Positions 23,745 to 35,911 of a DNA stretch of 64,000 nt are shown in pieces; position 1 is the stretch's first letter, and every line of letters begins with the position of its first letter. Location of the stretch: the NCBI RefSeq assembly GCF_002999335.1, contig NW_020312336.1:186001-250000 (forward strand), read 5' to 3'. The stretch comes from Cyclospora cayetanensis (lineage: Eukaryota > Apicomplexa > Conoidasida > Eucoccidiorida > Eimeriidae). The position numbers and the translations under genes are program-made. The notes beneath the pieces are model-generated. The model was given only the letters and a program-made list of their open reading frames with translations, made no database searches and was not told the DNA's origin.

Positions 23745-26700
23745 CTTCTGCAAGTGGGGCAACAGGGAATGAGCGAGCTACAGCCTAGCCGGGAGGTGCT
23801 AGATATGCAGAATGTAAGAAAACCAGCTAATAATGAGGCACTGAGTAGACTAGATGATCATGGAAGGGAAAACATCGCGTGTTACGCCCATCCTTGCCGT
23901 GGCCATGGATCCCAAAAGTACCTGCTGGAGAATCTGTTATTTTGAATGACAGGAAAGGACAAGAAGAAGTGGATGGCCCTTTGAGCCATGCCAATGGGTA
24001 GGAGGTTTTCGCGAGAGAAATGCAGAAAAAGCAGAGCTCTGGGGCCCGTCTTCCATTGAACAGCTCGACACTGGCACTGCCGAACCGTCAGAGTATCTCA
24101 GGTGTTCTTCGTGCCAAGCCCGCCTTTTCCTTCTGCTCCTTCAATGATTTCCAGGTTGCTTTGTTATTATATAAGCAGTAAAGATTCGAAGTCTCTTGTA
24201 GAGGGCTCTTGCTGCTTAGAAAGCTAAACCCACTGCCACATGGGCGCGCAGTCACAATCGAAAGGAAGTTGCCAGACAGTGCATAGCTAGTGGATTCATT
24301 GAAAAACTACATTAATACTGCACATAGATGTGTTATAATACACAGTGGTGCAGTTATGGTGTGTTATATGGAGGGATATTGCTCTGCGCAGCTGTGGATT
24401 CTGGCGTGCGGCTAGTCACTGCACATTCAACGTTAGCACAAACCGTTGGGGTTTTAGCTGATGTAAAGGAAGCCAGCTTTTCTGGAGAGTGTTGCGTCAA
24501 ATGAGGAGAGAGTACCGTGGACATTCTCTTTTCGTGCAGCTCTCCTAATCTTCCACGGGGAGCCTTACTCCATTTCTTGTTACAACTATAAAAAATCCTG
24601 GATCCACGCACACAGGAATATATCCGCTACACCAGAGGCAATTCTGATTATCTTGTACATTAAATTGAGAATTAGTTAAAACTTGCCACCGGAGATAACC
24701 CATTGCCTGCCCTACGTGCTCAGCATTCCAAGTAAATGCCCTACATGTTGGCATCACCGCCATGGCCTGTACTTTAGAGGTTATGGCGGTTCATATTTAC
24801 ACGGACAAGCAGCCACATCCTTGTGAGAAATTTCCGATACCTTTGCAGCAGTGGCACCCCAATGAGCACTACAGTTAGACAAAGTAGAAGCTCTTACCTT
24901 GACTCCTATCGCCTACTCTCGCCGCATATAACCACCTTTCTCCTGATAGAGTTATCTATAGCTATTCGGTTCCGCGAAACATGAAATGGCGTATGCTGAA
25001 AGGCTTATGGACTGGACGGAAAGCACTCTCGAGTACCGAACCCTAATGACCCATTCCAATTTGCACTTCCCCTCAAGTCAAAATTATTATTTATTAGCTC
25101 CTACACTACATGCAAAGACAATTGGTTCAGGCAGTGTACATGCTAGCACTCAAAAACTTTTAGCGCAGAGGATAAAGAGACCTGGAACCCTACACAGATA
25201 ATAGAGCAAATCTAATGAAACAAAGATTGTTGTGCCTGCCAAAATTCCCTGCAAGGCTCAGATTTGCACCAACGCGATTCTGCACCTCGAAAGAGTTGAA
25301 CCGAATACATTAAAGCTTTGGATCTCGGATTACCTTTGTATAGGGGCTGCTTGCATTGAGGCAGGGCTGCATTCTGCCTTGAAATTAGCCTACGGAATTA
25401 GGGAATGTCAAAGAAAGATAGAATAATTGGCTCACCAAAGCCACAAACCCGTTATCCTAAATCAATCTCTTGATGGCATTCAGCAATGGAAATTGGTCGC
25501 GAACGCTTCTTTTTGCTTCTGTACTAACGCTCTCGTGTTTTCTCACTCTACTGCAGGTACGACGCCTACAGGTGCTCCAATATGGATGAATCAGCTTTGA
25601 AGCTAGATCCTAAATTGTAAGTCCAGCTAGACACCATATATTCCCCTTCTCGTTGAGTGCATGAATATATGACCATGCAAAAGGCTTTTGGAATTTGCTT
25701 AGAGCCTAAAAGATCATTTAAGATCCCTGTACATCTAGGGAGAAGATAATCCTGCACCTGCATCTCTTTAACATTATTAGAAACATCAATACTCTTTGCT
25801 ACACCAGGTCCTGTTGCAGCGTTTCCCTTGGAGTAGTTTTGAGAGCTCCTAAACTCGCAAGCAAGGCATGAAGTTCATTTCAAAAAACGAGTGGGCTCGC
25901 TTACGCTAGCTACGAGCCTAGGCAATGAGTACTGAGCTGGCAGGGACATTGAGCAAAGTGGACAGCTGCTATCTCGGCAGTGCACGCAGGTTTATGTGTG
26001 CATTGCTAAGTACATGCGCGCCTAGTGGATTATATACTAACCATTCCTTTTCCATCTCTTCTTGTATCTACATTTCCTAGTCTAGCGCTTTTTGGCTGAA
26101 CTAAATGAAATCGGAGATGTCATCCCGTTTCTACCACTGTTGCTGCTTTTTTATGTATGTATGATAGTTCACTGCGTTGGTCCATTCTTAATTTCAAGTA
26201 TGTTCGCTCCGGTAAGCCGCCATTTTAGGGTACTGGTCACCGAATTGGAAAAATGGCGATTGGAAACCTCGAATCCAATACAATGTATTACAACTCAAGC
26301 AAGAGAAGGTCAGCTTTATTGTGCGCTGCATGTTAATGCTCTCTATGTTGTTTTCCCCTATAAAATCTTGCAGCAGCTACCAGTCACGAGGCAAATATGA
26401 GAGCAGACGTAATACAGTACCCGCTAGCGCTGCACTCTCGGATCGATCTCGTGAACCTATCTTGTACTCGAATTCAGTATTCTCTACCTCCAGCAGGCTG
26501 CAGAATGAGGGAGAGACACTAGCAACAAAAGGTGAGGCAATTTGAAGAACACCTACATGGAATGGCTTAAATACAGTAGAGATATCATATCAAGCTTGCA
26601 GTACCCTCAGTTCAAAAGCAGAAAATGGATTAGGAGTTAACTACTCTCCTCGGCTCACAATGCCACTACACTTTCTGATAACACCACTTCCTTGAGTAGC

Positions 26701-29700
26701 GCTGCAGGACATAACAAGGTCTCCACGAAAAATTTCTTTTTTTTGATACATGAAAGACCATGCATATATGGGGTTAAAAGGTCCATACACTCACAGCTAG
26801 GAGTGAAAGCTACTTTCGTTGCTGATGTGTCCTGGTCACCCTACAAAGTATAAGGTGACTCCCTAAGGTGCCTTTAAATCACTTCAATAATATAAAAAAG
26901 CCAAGAGAGACTTGAGACATGGCTTAATTTGGGGACTTTGCCGAACCCAAGCCAAGAGGTATCGAATCTTTCCGGTGCGGTATCACAATTTTTCATAGGT
27001 GCTTGCTTACACATCACCCTCCAAAGCCTAGAAGTTAATGATTATGTAGAACCAAAATAGGAAGAGTCGTTTACGGAAATTTTCTAAATCCTCAGCGGGT
27101 TTAACTGATGTGACGATCCTTCCTTTTTTGGTAGTTGCCTACAGTCCCCAGTTTATTGAAAGCCATTTCTTTGTACTATCCACTGGGTTAAAATTCAGCT
27201 GAAATCAAATTGTCCTAAATTTCATGTTAGCAGCGCTTTGGTGCCACGAGCAGATATCCTCAAAGTGGCTTTCGTCAATAGCGTGAGACGGATGAGTGCA
27301 TAAAGCAAAACGCAAATCCATGCACAGTGTGAACAGCTTGCATGTTAAAATTTTTTCAGACAACCAGTGACCTTGGAAGTAGAGGCGCGGATTACTGGCT
27401 TGCTGGGATATCGTCGTTGGCTACTCTGCTCTGTGAAACGTCTAGAAGAGGAAAGCCATAAAACCCCTCTGGGTTTAGCCGGATTGATGTAAACGACACG
27501 TAAAATACAAGTCGCGATCTAGCCGTTGAAACATCTTCCAACAAGAGCTTAAAGTACCGTGTTTCCTTCGCAAAGCAAGGAATAGTGAACCAGAAGTGGC
27601 CGCCCGATGAAATGAGAGAACGTCGGGGGGAGAGCAGTTATTTCTAGTGTTGCTGGAGGATTATTTGTACTCATGGTACCTTGAATGTGATGCACGGCTT
27701 TCCAGGACCAACGGCACAAAGAGGAAACAGCAGCAATTGCAACAGCGGAAGTAAAGGAGGTAGCAGAAGGCAGAATAATGAATCTTCCTAGTTTCTGTGC
27801 AAACTTTCATGTGTTCCTGTAGGGCAGGCGTCAAGGCACGACATACATCTGCATCATACCACAGTCGCACTTCGCCGATGTTGAGAAGCGCTAGGATACA
27901 GCATCTGGAGAGAATAATTTTGAAGACATGCGGCTGTGCTGCATGGCTTGCGATAACATAGGAGAAACGCATGGTATTTCTGGCTGGAAAGAGATGGAGT
28001 GTGCCACAGACCTTACACGATGCAATATGCAGGGCCCCACGACCGTCTACACAATTGCTGGTGGACGGCTAAGCTAGAATTGGGCACGAAGACCTTTGGG
28101 TTGTTTTCTCCTTGCCTTTGCAGGCGAGACTGGGTGACCACTGACACTGTTAAAAGTGTATATATGCCTAGCTATCCCATTAATGCATGTTAAGGCATCC
28201 CCACCTAAACTTGATATGAAGCGCCTCTACGTACATAATCAAATTTGTCAGCGTGACCTTGTCCAGCCAAATAAATGAATAACTTCGTCTCTACTGTCCT
28301 TTTTGATGCCTTTAAGATGATGGCATTCAGGGAATGAAACCCCCCAGGCACTCCCCGTACGTGGTGACTCGTTCGGCACCATGCAGCACTAAGCCCTTAA
28401 TTAGCGCGATTTTTTGTTCGAGCAAAAAATTGTGTTGGTTTTCCTGAAGATCGTTTGCCTCTTCGCTCTTGCCCTTCTGCACAGTTCAGGTGTTTGATTT
28501 ATCGGGGTAAGGCGGTTGAGCAAATATACCTTCTCGGATCTGTGTCTGTTGTTTGGAAACTTCATGGTAGTTGCGATATCTTTTGCGGGCATAGACGTGC
28601 GTCTGTGTGTGGCCCAGCTTGAAAAGAGCACACTGTTGTTTGGGAGCGTGAGCCTCTCCGGCTCATGAAGTGCTCCATCGTTCGTATGAACGCAGTCCAT
28701 TCCTTGAAAAAGTCTGGTGAGTCGATCTACGAGGACTCGCCCTGACAGTACACCTTTGTAAAAGAAGTGGAACAGTATATTGTGTAATTGAGAGCGTTCT
28801 TCGTGTTCTGTCTTTTCCATAGTGCTCTGCTTTCCTCTTCACGCGTTTCACGTACAACGTATTTCTAGATAGACTTTAGATTTGCATTTGCAGGACATAA
28901 TCCAAAGATCACAGTCGAATGCTTTTGCTTTGGTAGTTTTGGTTTATTGTCTTGCCCAGGTTGCCCTGTGACTACACTGTCAAGACATTTGAGATATCGA
29001 GGCATGGCCTCAGGATTCCAGCTTACTTGTCAATCATTATGCTGCCGTGGAGGAAAGAACAAAACAGCCCACAATGATGGAGGAGCCTATGATTGATTAA
29101 GTATCTTCAGTAGAGCTGTACAAACTTCCTTAAGGGACGGAAGCCCGTGGTGAAAAAAGACCTGTCTACACCAAAGGCACTAGTTCATGTGCAAAATAAG
29201 CAAGTCAACGTCTGGTGGAACTCAAGGGCGTCAGGCGTTCGCCAAACATAAAAGCGTTTGTCTTGGTGCATGGACACCTGACGGCCGCCTTTCGCAGCAA
29301 TTTAATCTGTATGATTACGCTATTTCAAGCGAGGGCCTGTTCAGCTGTGGCTTTGCTTGATGTATGAGAACAAATAAGCTTGGTTTAAAAGTTTTTTCGA
29401 CATCTAAGGCTTAGGCCTTAGTGGCTGGGAGCACACCAGTAGCCTGTAGGATTCGGGTTGTTCAAAGCGCATACTTGACCTATGGTCTGGACGGAATAAT
29501 TCGCAGACCGTCGCCTAGACGAATGCCGAGGAAACACACATGAGTATGTGAGCCACAGAACAGCATCTGAGAGAGTCCGAAGTGAACTGTTCGGGTGCAG
29601 CAAGGGTGTGAGGACTTCTTGAATTCCTTGGTGGTGGGGCACGTACATACAAGTACCAGTATTAGCTGATGCTCAAACACTACAAAAAGTGCGAGACTGT

Positions 29701-30287
29701 GTGTGTTGATGCAATGCACCCTAAGTCTCAGCTGCGTCCCCAGCTCGCAGCAGACTGCATACTTGCCTCATTTCTTAATTTCAGTACCAGGGAGCTTAAG
29801 TGAACAAAGGAAGGACACCCTACTTCCTCGCAAAAATGCGTATCATTCTTCTGCGTGCATTTACATGTGGAACATGTTTCCCCCATCAGGCATTCGCAGT
29901 GCTGTTATCTTCAAACCGCTATCTGTTTAAGCAGTATTGCTCATCAAAAAACTCAGACACGAGAGACAACTACTTTGGGAGACGTCATTGTATTTTATCT
30001 ACAGAAACCCCAGTATGCTACATCATTCTGCCCTCCACCCTTCTTCTTTGCCGGCTTGTACACGCCCCATACTAGATCAAACCGCGAAAACGGTCTTCGT
30101 CAAAGCTAACAAAAAATTTCGCCCCTTGTTTTTCGTGCGCTGCTTTCGTAGCACACTCTAAGAATAGCAAAAATACCCTTTGTGTATCTGCCTTCCCAGA
30201 TCAGAGAGTCTTGACCCTCTTGAGTGTCCCATACTCCTTGAGGCTTGCCCCATACCACACTTTCTGATGCTATTGTTTCAATTATAG
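23745..30287. other. Gene-poor stretch of about 6.5 kb
   Basis: More AT-rich than its flanks, with no exon chain I can support. A short Gln/Glu-rich segment at about 26474-26531 (RLQNEGETLATK) lies between a good acceptor and a GTGAGG donor and could be one exon of an unrecognised plus-strand gene. Two isolated ATG-started minus frames (27972-27661, 103 codons; 28820-28401, 139 codons) have no motifs. A frame at 29778-29930 follows a good acceptor but ends soon. Confidence 0.4.
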
Positions 30288-30728
30288 CCTTCACCGTGTT
30301 TATGGCTTCAACGGAGCAGCTGGAAGACGCCTAGCGAGGGAGAGGTGGACTCTTCGGAAGCACTAGCACTGACAGCACTTCGACCAGACACTGCACTCAA
30401 TTCCGCAAGCAGTTCGGAAAAATACATTAACTGCATTTCTGAGTTGTACAATAATCAGTCGAAAGCTTGCGGAAAATGGGTGAGTGGAGGTTCCTCTTCT
30501 CTTTCCACTCATGGTGTCCTCCTTCATTTGTTGCCGCCCGGTGCAGCCCCTCCACTCCCTACAGCGGAGATAGAGAGGGACTCAGCAAACAATCAGTCAA
30601 GCAGCATCGAGAAGCAGCTGCGATGGCTGCTTGCATGCTCGAAAAGCCCTCAGAGACTGCAGCCTACTCATGACTTCCAAGAGGAAGTGACAAGGGGGAA
30701 GCCTCTCACGAGTAACGGAAGTGCGTGA
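30288..30728 (+). CDS. 3' exons of an unrecognised gene
   Basis: Two exon-like pieces. The first (30288-30479) follows a clear acceptor (TTGTTTCAATTATAG) and reads into WKTPSEGEVDSSEALALTAL..., ending at a strong GTGAGT donor after a Trp codon, phase 0. The second begins at about 30566 behind a pyrimidine-rich acceptor and encodes IERDSANNQSSSIEKQLRW with helical character, ending with a TGA at 30726-30728. The 5' part of the gene was not found; candidate material lies at 29.7-30.1 kb. No function can be assigned. Confidence 0.35.
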   Translation, partial: PSPCLWLQRSSWKTPSEGEVDSSEALALTALRPDTALNSASSSEKYINCISELYNNQSKACGKWVSGGSSSLSTHGVLLHLLPPGAAPPLPTAEIERDSANNQSSSIEKQLRWLLACSKSPQRLQPTHDFQEEVTRGKPLTSNGSA

Positions 30729-33700
30729 CATACACGCAGAGAAGAGCCACCAGGCGTCAGCTGGTAGAAGTGGCAGAAACAAGAACTTAAAGAAGGCAAG
30801 TGCCTGCAGGTATTTGTCCCCGTCCACTTCACAAGTCAAACCAGCTGCATCAGGATCTCGGTAGTCTCTGTATCGCGCTTGTTTCAATCAAAATCCCTGC
30901 AGGGAATGGGTAGAGGCCCGCAACAGGCACTGTACAGATAGACACCCAGACACAGCCAAGTCACTGAAAAATAACCCTCTTCTTGAATCCCTGAAACAGA
31001 GCTTTTAGGATTGAATAACGCTGGTAGCCACTGTAAGTTCAGAGTTGGTGCTCAACTCTATTAGGCCACAATTTACCTCGTAGGGCGACAGTGTCACCAA
31101 AGCCGACAACAACGACAGCAGCAAAAGCTTCTAAAGTCAATCCAATGAATTTTCAATGTGTTCCACAACAGAAATTTGTGTTCCTAGTGGTGCTGTCGTT
31201 ACAGAGGCATCCGTATATATGGCAGCTCCCAAAACGGGCTGCTTCTGCTCACCATTTATGTTCTCACACTCCCGAGAACCACTAGACACGGCCGTTAGCA
31301 ACGCCGTTCCATTGCTCTGTTTGATGCCTCTTTGGCTGTGCGTATACAGTTGCTGGTTACATCAAAGCAGTGCTCTATCTAGTAGTGTGGAGGGAAGGAA
31401 GGGTGGAATGTGCTAACTTGCCCAATCTAACGCTCTGTGCTCAATGGAACCTTCGTTCTCGCAGGGCCCCTCTTTCAAGCCTTTTTCATATAACGGCGCT
31501 CGAGAATGAAGCAAGGAACTTGTTAGTGGAAGGGGATGCACAGAGTCTGAACGCAATATGCGTACTTAGAGATATACGGCATTAAAACTTTCACAGCCCA
31601 CAGGGGCCTGGGTGCAGGTGAGGCCTGGGAAAACGGGCAGATATCATAAAACTGAATAAAGCGGTGTGGTGGTGGGGAGAACGCTTTTAGACAGTCGTGT
31701 ATAAGGACTACAACAGGAGCAGAAGCAGATGCCAGACTGAGCAACGGGAAGAGGGGTGAGCGACGGGGCTGTTTGTAATAGACCTGTCAGACGAACACGA
31801 CCGCGCAGCAAACGAGAGGGCACACGGTCTCCAGAATACTATTGTCGACCACTCCAAACGCGGAGAGCCGCTTTGGCCATGGAAACTTGACTTTCATTTT
31901 CTATGAGAGTCACAGTGCAACGCGACATGCAATTTCAGCATAAGATATGTGAACAGCGCTGTATAGCATACATTGCAAGCTGCATCATCCTAATCCTTGT
32001 TTCCTTACTTCTACTTCCGTAATGCTTGTTTAGTTACTGGCGCAAGCATACACAGAGTAAACAAAAGAGGGGAAGTGTACCTGCGGAGTTAGGCTCGGTG
32101 GAAGCAGCAACAAAGGAAAATTTATGGACAGCTTAATAAGACCAGCTGTGCTGGTCATACGTATAAATTCATCCCTTTTTCGCGTGGTTTCAGGTCATTC
32201 CTCTCCTTATAGGAGAATCACCTGTAGTTGAGCTGGCTTTACCCGGATCCTGAAGTCAAAGCCTTTGACTACCTGGGTTGGGATCAACCCTACACTAAAT
32301 CAAATTGTATGATTCTGTGGCTACCTCATCCACTTCGTCACCTTAATTGTGTCTCTTCAGATGAGACATACGCTTCTTTAGCTATTGGTCGGACCCTCTA
32401 TAAGAGCCACGAGGGATTGTGCCTACCTGGCGTCGATTGCAAGATATAGAGGCATTTTCTTATTGATACAGATCCTTTATGCATATACCAAAAGATTTCT
32501 TCCGTTTTAACGATATGGCAAGAAAACTATCAAGTTTAGAGGCTGTACAGTCTCATTTAGGACGGCTGTACAGCATACCCGTCTTATAAGAGTCGTGAAC
32601 TTGCTAGAAATGCACTGCGTAGGTCCTGCTTCAGTTCGTATCAAGGGGAAAAGTTTGGTTTTGTTAAAAGACAAACGTGAAAGGAGGCTCCTGCAGAACC
32701 GAAGTTCGCGTATGCGTAGCTTGCCTCCTTGAGCCCAGCTGCTCCAAAACTTTCATTTGTAGCAATCCTAGTAGATAAATGTATTTATGCATGTATGTGT
32801 ATACGTATATACATAGAAACAGCCTGGCTATTGAATTTATGCATGTGATTTGGTATCACCATTCTGGTTCTGCGAGCAAAGGAGCAGCATTCGTGCATAG
32901 CAGAAACACCAGGCCTCAGTGCATATGCACCCGACATAGCTCACATTTCAAAGGTGCGACTTTAAAAAGCCCGTAGATTCTCTCTCATCATTCACCTGAC
33001 AGTTACCATTGCTCGCCGCTTCTCTTCCGTCCACCGCGCTGAATTGCATATCCGGGGGTCTTCTTCGGGTGTCTCATGCAAGATTTAGGGACCGCGGGGC
33101 AATTATGATGCGTTTAGCCATTTAGCCAAGCTCCCTTGATGGTCGTGACCACATAATTGCAAAATATGCTTTGATGAGATCTCTAATGTATGCTGAACGC
33201 GTGTTGTGGGCCTATGGCCGCCTACTTTGAGCAGTCAAATCGTATGTACCGGCAGAGACGCCAGGGTCGAGTACATTAGAAGCGACTGTTCAATGCATGG
33301 AAAGTTATTACGGACAATTGATAACTTATTCGCTGTCCCAGTTTGCAGTCTTACTTCGAGATTACCATCTCCCATATGCTTCTACATCGCTAGAACTGAA
33401 AGGAGAGAGCACGGCTCAGCTTTCGTGTATTCTTTGGGCTTTGACTGGAGCCAGAAGCTCGAGTTTTCGAAGCCCTGGTGTGTTGAAATACGGTGCTTAA
33501 GCATGCCGTGTATGGTTATTGTACAGAGTCCTTAGCAGGCAAGTGTAAGCCAGCAGTTGTAGGGCCCAGACAAACATGGGATCTCGGAACGGGACAAGGC
33601 ATACGAAATCTTCCTTGGGCCAGTTTTTCACTGGTGGGGCGACATGGAGAAAAATGCTTTTGTCTTACTGCCGAACGGCGCGCTCGGTGTATTTCGCTTC

Positions 33701-34365
33701 TATCCAAAGTGAAGAATCGGCCATCATTCAATCGGTGTGTGGCCGCATGAACACTATTGCGCAAAATGCCTACCATTCCCACAAAATGCTTGACGCTATC
33801 ACATATCTGCAAATGAACTACACTGTGCGCCCTTTCCCGTATCAAACTGTCACTAGCGATGGCTCGCTGCTCCCGCGCAGCACCACCGACGGCTGTCGGC
33901 GGTGCTGCTGTCCAAGGTGGCTCTTTAGTGGTCAGTTAGAGCTTCCAAAGGGTTGTTTCTGTTCTATTTATCTTTTATTTACTCATCCTTACCACTTGAT
34001 ATGGTTTAACACGCAAGGAACAGCTGTTTACTCCAGGATTCTTGAATAGCAGCAACCCTGGGTTGCGGTTTCGGTCGAGCTCGACAGGCAGCGGTCCACC
34101 AAGAACTGGCTGCGCTGCCTACAGAATCGACAGCCTTAGCCTCTGCTCCATCCGCAGTCTGACAATACTACAGATCACAGACCGCATTTTCACATTTCGT
34201 ACTGTTATTTGCTGCTTCTTCTCTCTCAGTACAGCACGGGCGCAGTGTGTGTACTGCTGTACAGCAATAGCGCCAAACTGTTGCTTGCGACGCGCCATCT
34301 CGCTTACACGTGTGAAACCCCCTCTACCTGTGGTCACGCCATATTCATCTCCTTTCTGTTCAACA
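30729..34365. other. Intergenic or unresolved
   Basis: A plus frame at about 33650-33890 reads like coding sequence in part (SEESAIIQSVCGRMNTIAQ) but has no supported start, end or family. The rest has only short frames. The last few hundred bases are in frame with the downstream gene but are better read as its leader. Confidence 0.35.
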
Positions 34366-35043
34366 ATGGGTGGTGCCTGCACAAAGAACAAGGCCAAACA
34401 GCCCAAGCGGGCGGACCCCAAGGAGTTGGAGGAGAGGGCTCGCCGGGAAGCCGAAGAAAAGGCTGCTGCTGAGGCGGCAGCGAGGGAGGCAGATGAGAGG
34501 GCGCGGGCAGAAGCCGCGGCAGCAGAAGCAGCTGCGGCCAGAGCTCGCGAGGAGAGGGAGAGAGCTGAAGCGGAAGCAGCCGCAGCCGCGCTGGCCGCAG
34601 AGCAGGCTCGCCAAGAGGAGGAAGCCAGGCGACAGAGGGAAGAAGAGGAGCGAAGAGCCGCGGAGGAGGAGCTGAGAGCTCAGCAACAAATGCAGGCTGC
34701 AGAACAAAAGGAGTCCGAAGCAGAAGGCCTTGAGAAGCAACCCCAAGAGGGGCATCCCGAGCTTGAATTTGGGGGAAAGGAAGTGGTTGCAGAGGATGTA
34801 GCGAGCGAAGCCACAATGGAGACGGCTCGCCCAATGCATAAAATGGCTGAAGAGCCGCAGTACGGAGCCGCTCACGGGGGAAGAAAAGCGCGCACTGTCA
34901 CACCTTGCGACATGACCGCTGTGGACGAAACGAGCAAGTACCTCAGCAAGCGGTGCGGTTGCGACATCGGTGATGGGCACGACGAAAACAACTGCCCAAT
35001 CTGTCAGAGCATTGATCTATCCGATGCGCCTCTCTTGAATTGA
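34366..35043 (+). CDS. N-myristoylated Ala/Glu/Arg-rich helical protein (pellicle candidate)
   Basis: Single-exon protein of 225 residues starting at ATG 34366, in good context (CAACAATGG). It begins MGGACTKNKAKQPKR: Gly2 for myristoylation, Cys5 for palmitoylation and a basic patch, the signature of dual-acylated membrane anchoring used by apicomplexan inner-membrane-complex and other pellicle proteins. Residues about 17-125 alternate Glu, Arg and Ala blocks and should form a long charged single helix or coiled coil. The C terminus is different. It has four cysteines (197, 199, 210, 213) as CGC...CPIC, spaced like a small metal site, and ends in an acidic Asp/Ser tail. A frame open upstream reaches 34042 but adds no plausible domain. 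The anchor is clear from sequence; location and metal binding are inferred. Confidence 0.8.
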   Translation: MGGACTKNKAKQPKRADPKELEERARREAEEKAAAEAAAREADERARAEAAAAEAAAARAREERERAEAEAAAAALAAEQARQEEEARRQREEEERRAAEEELRAQQQMQAAEQKESEAEGLEKQPQEGHPELEFGGKEVVAEDVASEATMETARPMHKMAEEPQYGAAHGGRKARTVTPCDMTAVDETSKYLSKRCGCDIGDGHDENNCPICQSIDLSDAPLLN

Positions 35044-35911
35044 GAAAGCGGAATCATGAATTAAGACCGCACACAGCGGCAACAGGGAACCCACCCATGG
35101 TGGCTCCCAAGATTATGGGGAACTGGTTGGATGGCTAGCAAACGTATTTGATTGCCGGATGACTAGTCAGTTCTTTTGGAGGCCCTTAGTTAGAGCCAGA
35201 CCTGTATGTACAGCGCAAGCGAGGAACTGTGGAGTGATGCATGCAGGTGCGGCGGTCGTCTATATCTTACATGCGAAGTACATTGAGCTCCGCCCGAGCT
35301 TGTTGGCATTCACTGCAGTTATGTTTAACATTTTCCAATTGTCCGCCTCTCGGGGAAAAGATTTTTAGTGAACTACGGGCCATGCGATGAAGGGTTCATG
35401 CTTTAGGGCGTTTAGGGTTAAGTGCGGCGCAAGCTGAGCACCACACCATGCATTTACACCGTGTGAATGCAAGAGGGGATAGGCGGCGTGCCCTAACACT
35501 AAAATACACCGACTGGGGCACACACAGCCTTTGTATCGATGCAGATATGCTAGGCAAACGCTGAAGCTAACTTATCCAACAGCTTATGCGATCGCTCTTC
35601 ATATTGTTTGACACTCGCGGGAATGTTGTCCAACCCCGGATGTTGGGAAGTATAGACAATTTAGTTGCACTGATGGCTCAGGGTCAGTCTAGACCTCAGA
35701 GTGATTTCAAAAAGATGGGGATATTTAGGTAGTCAATACAATAACCAAAAATCAGGGGCGTACTGACAAGGACACGCCAAAAGGCCTGTGTGGTCCACTG
35801 TTCTAAATGAGCATCATGAAGCCGTTGAGGACATGATAAAACGAAAGATGGCGAAATGTAAGATGAAAAAAGACGAAAAGCATACTCTGAGCGGCGTCTC
35901 TATTGCTCAAT
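35044..35911. other. Intergenic between convergent genes
   Basis: Between the stop of the myristoylated-protein gene (+) and the stop of EMG1 (-). Only the two TTTAGGG units stand out. Confidence 0.6.
35402..35417 (+). repeat. Two TTTAGGG units
   Basis: TTTAGGG occurs at 35402 and 35411, two bases apart and followed by TTAAG. This is the coccidian telomere unit, here in interstitial position; two copies may be chance. Confidence 0.4.

Noticed and set aside
26209..26230. GTAAGC...TTTTAG pair that looks like a tiny intron
   Set aside because: At about 17 bases it is far too short to be spliced; it is a chance pairing.
28401..28820. A 139-codon ATG frame on the minus strand
   Set aside because: No domain, no signal peptide and no neighbouring exons; Arg/Thr-rich composition looks like random frame.
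33516..33845. A 109-codon minus frame opposite a plus frame
   Set aside because: Neither strand has a motif or splice support strong enough to choose; I left both out as genes.
34042..34365. In-frame upstream extension of the myristoylated protein
   Set aside because: The MGGAC start at 34366 is a textbook acylation signal; the extension would bury it.
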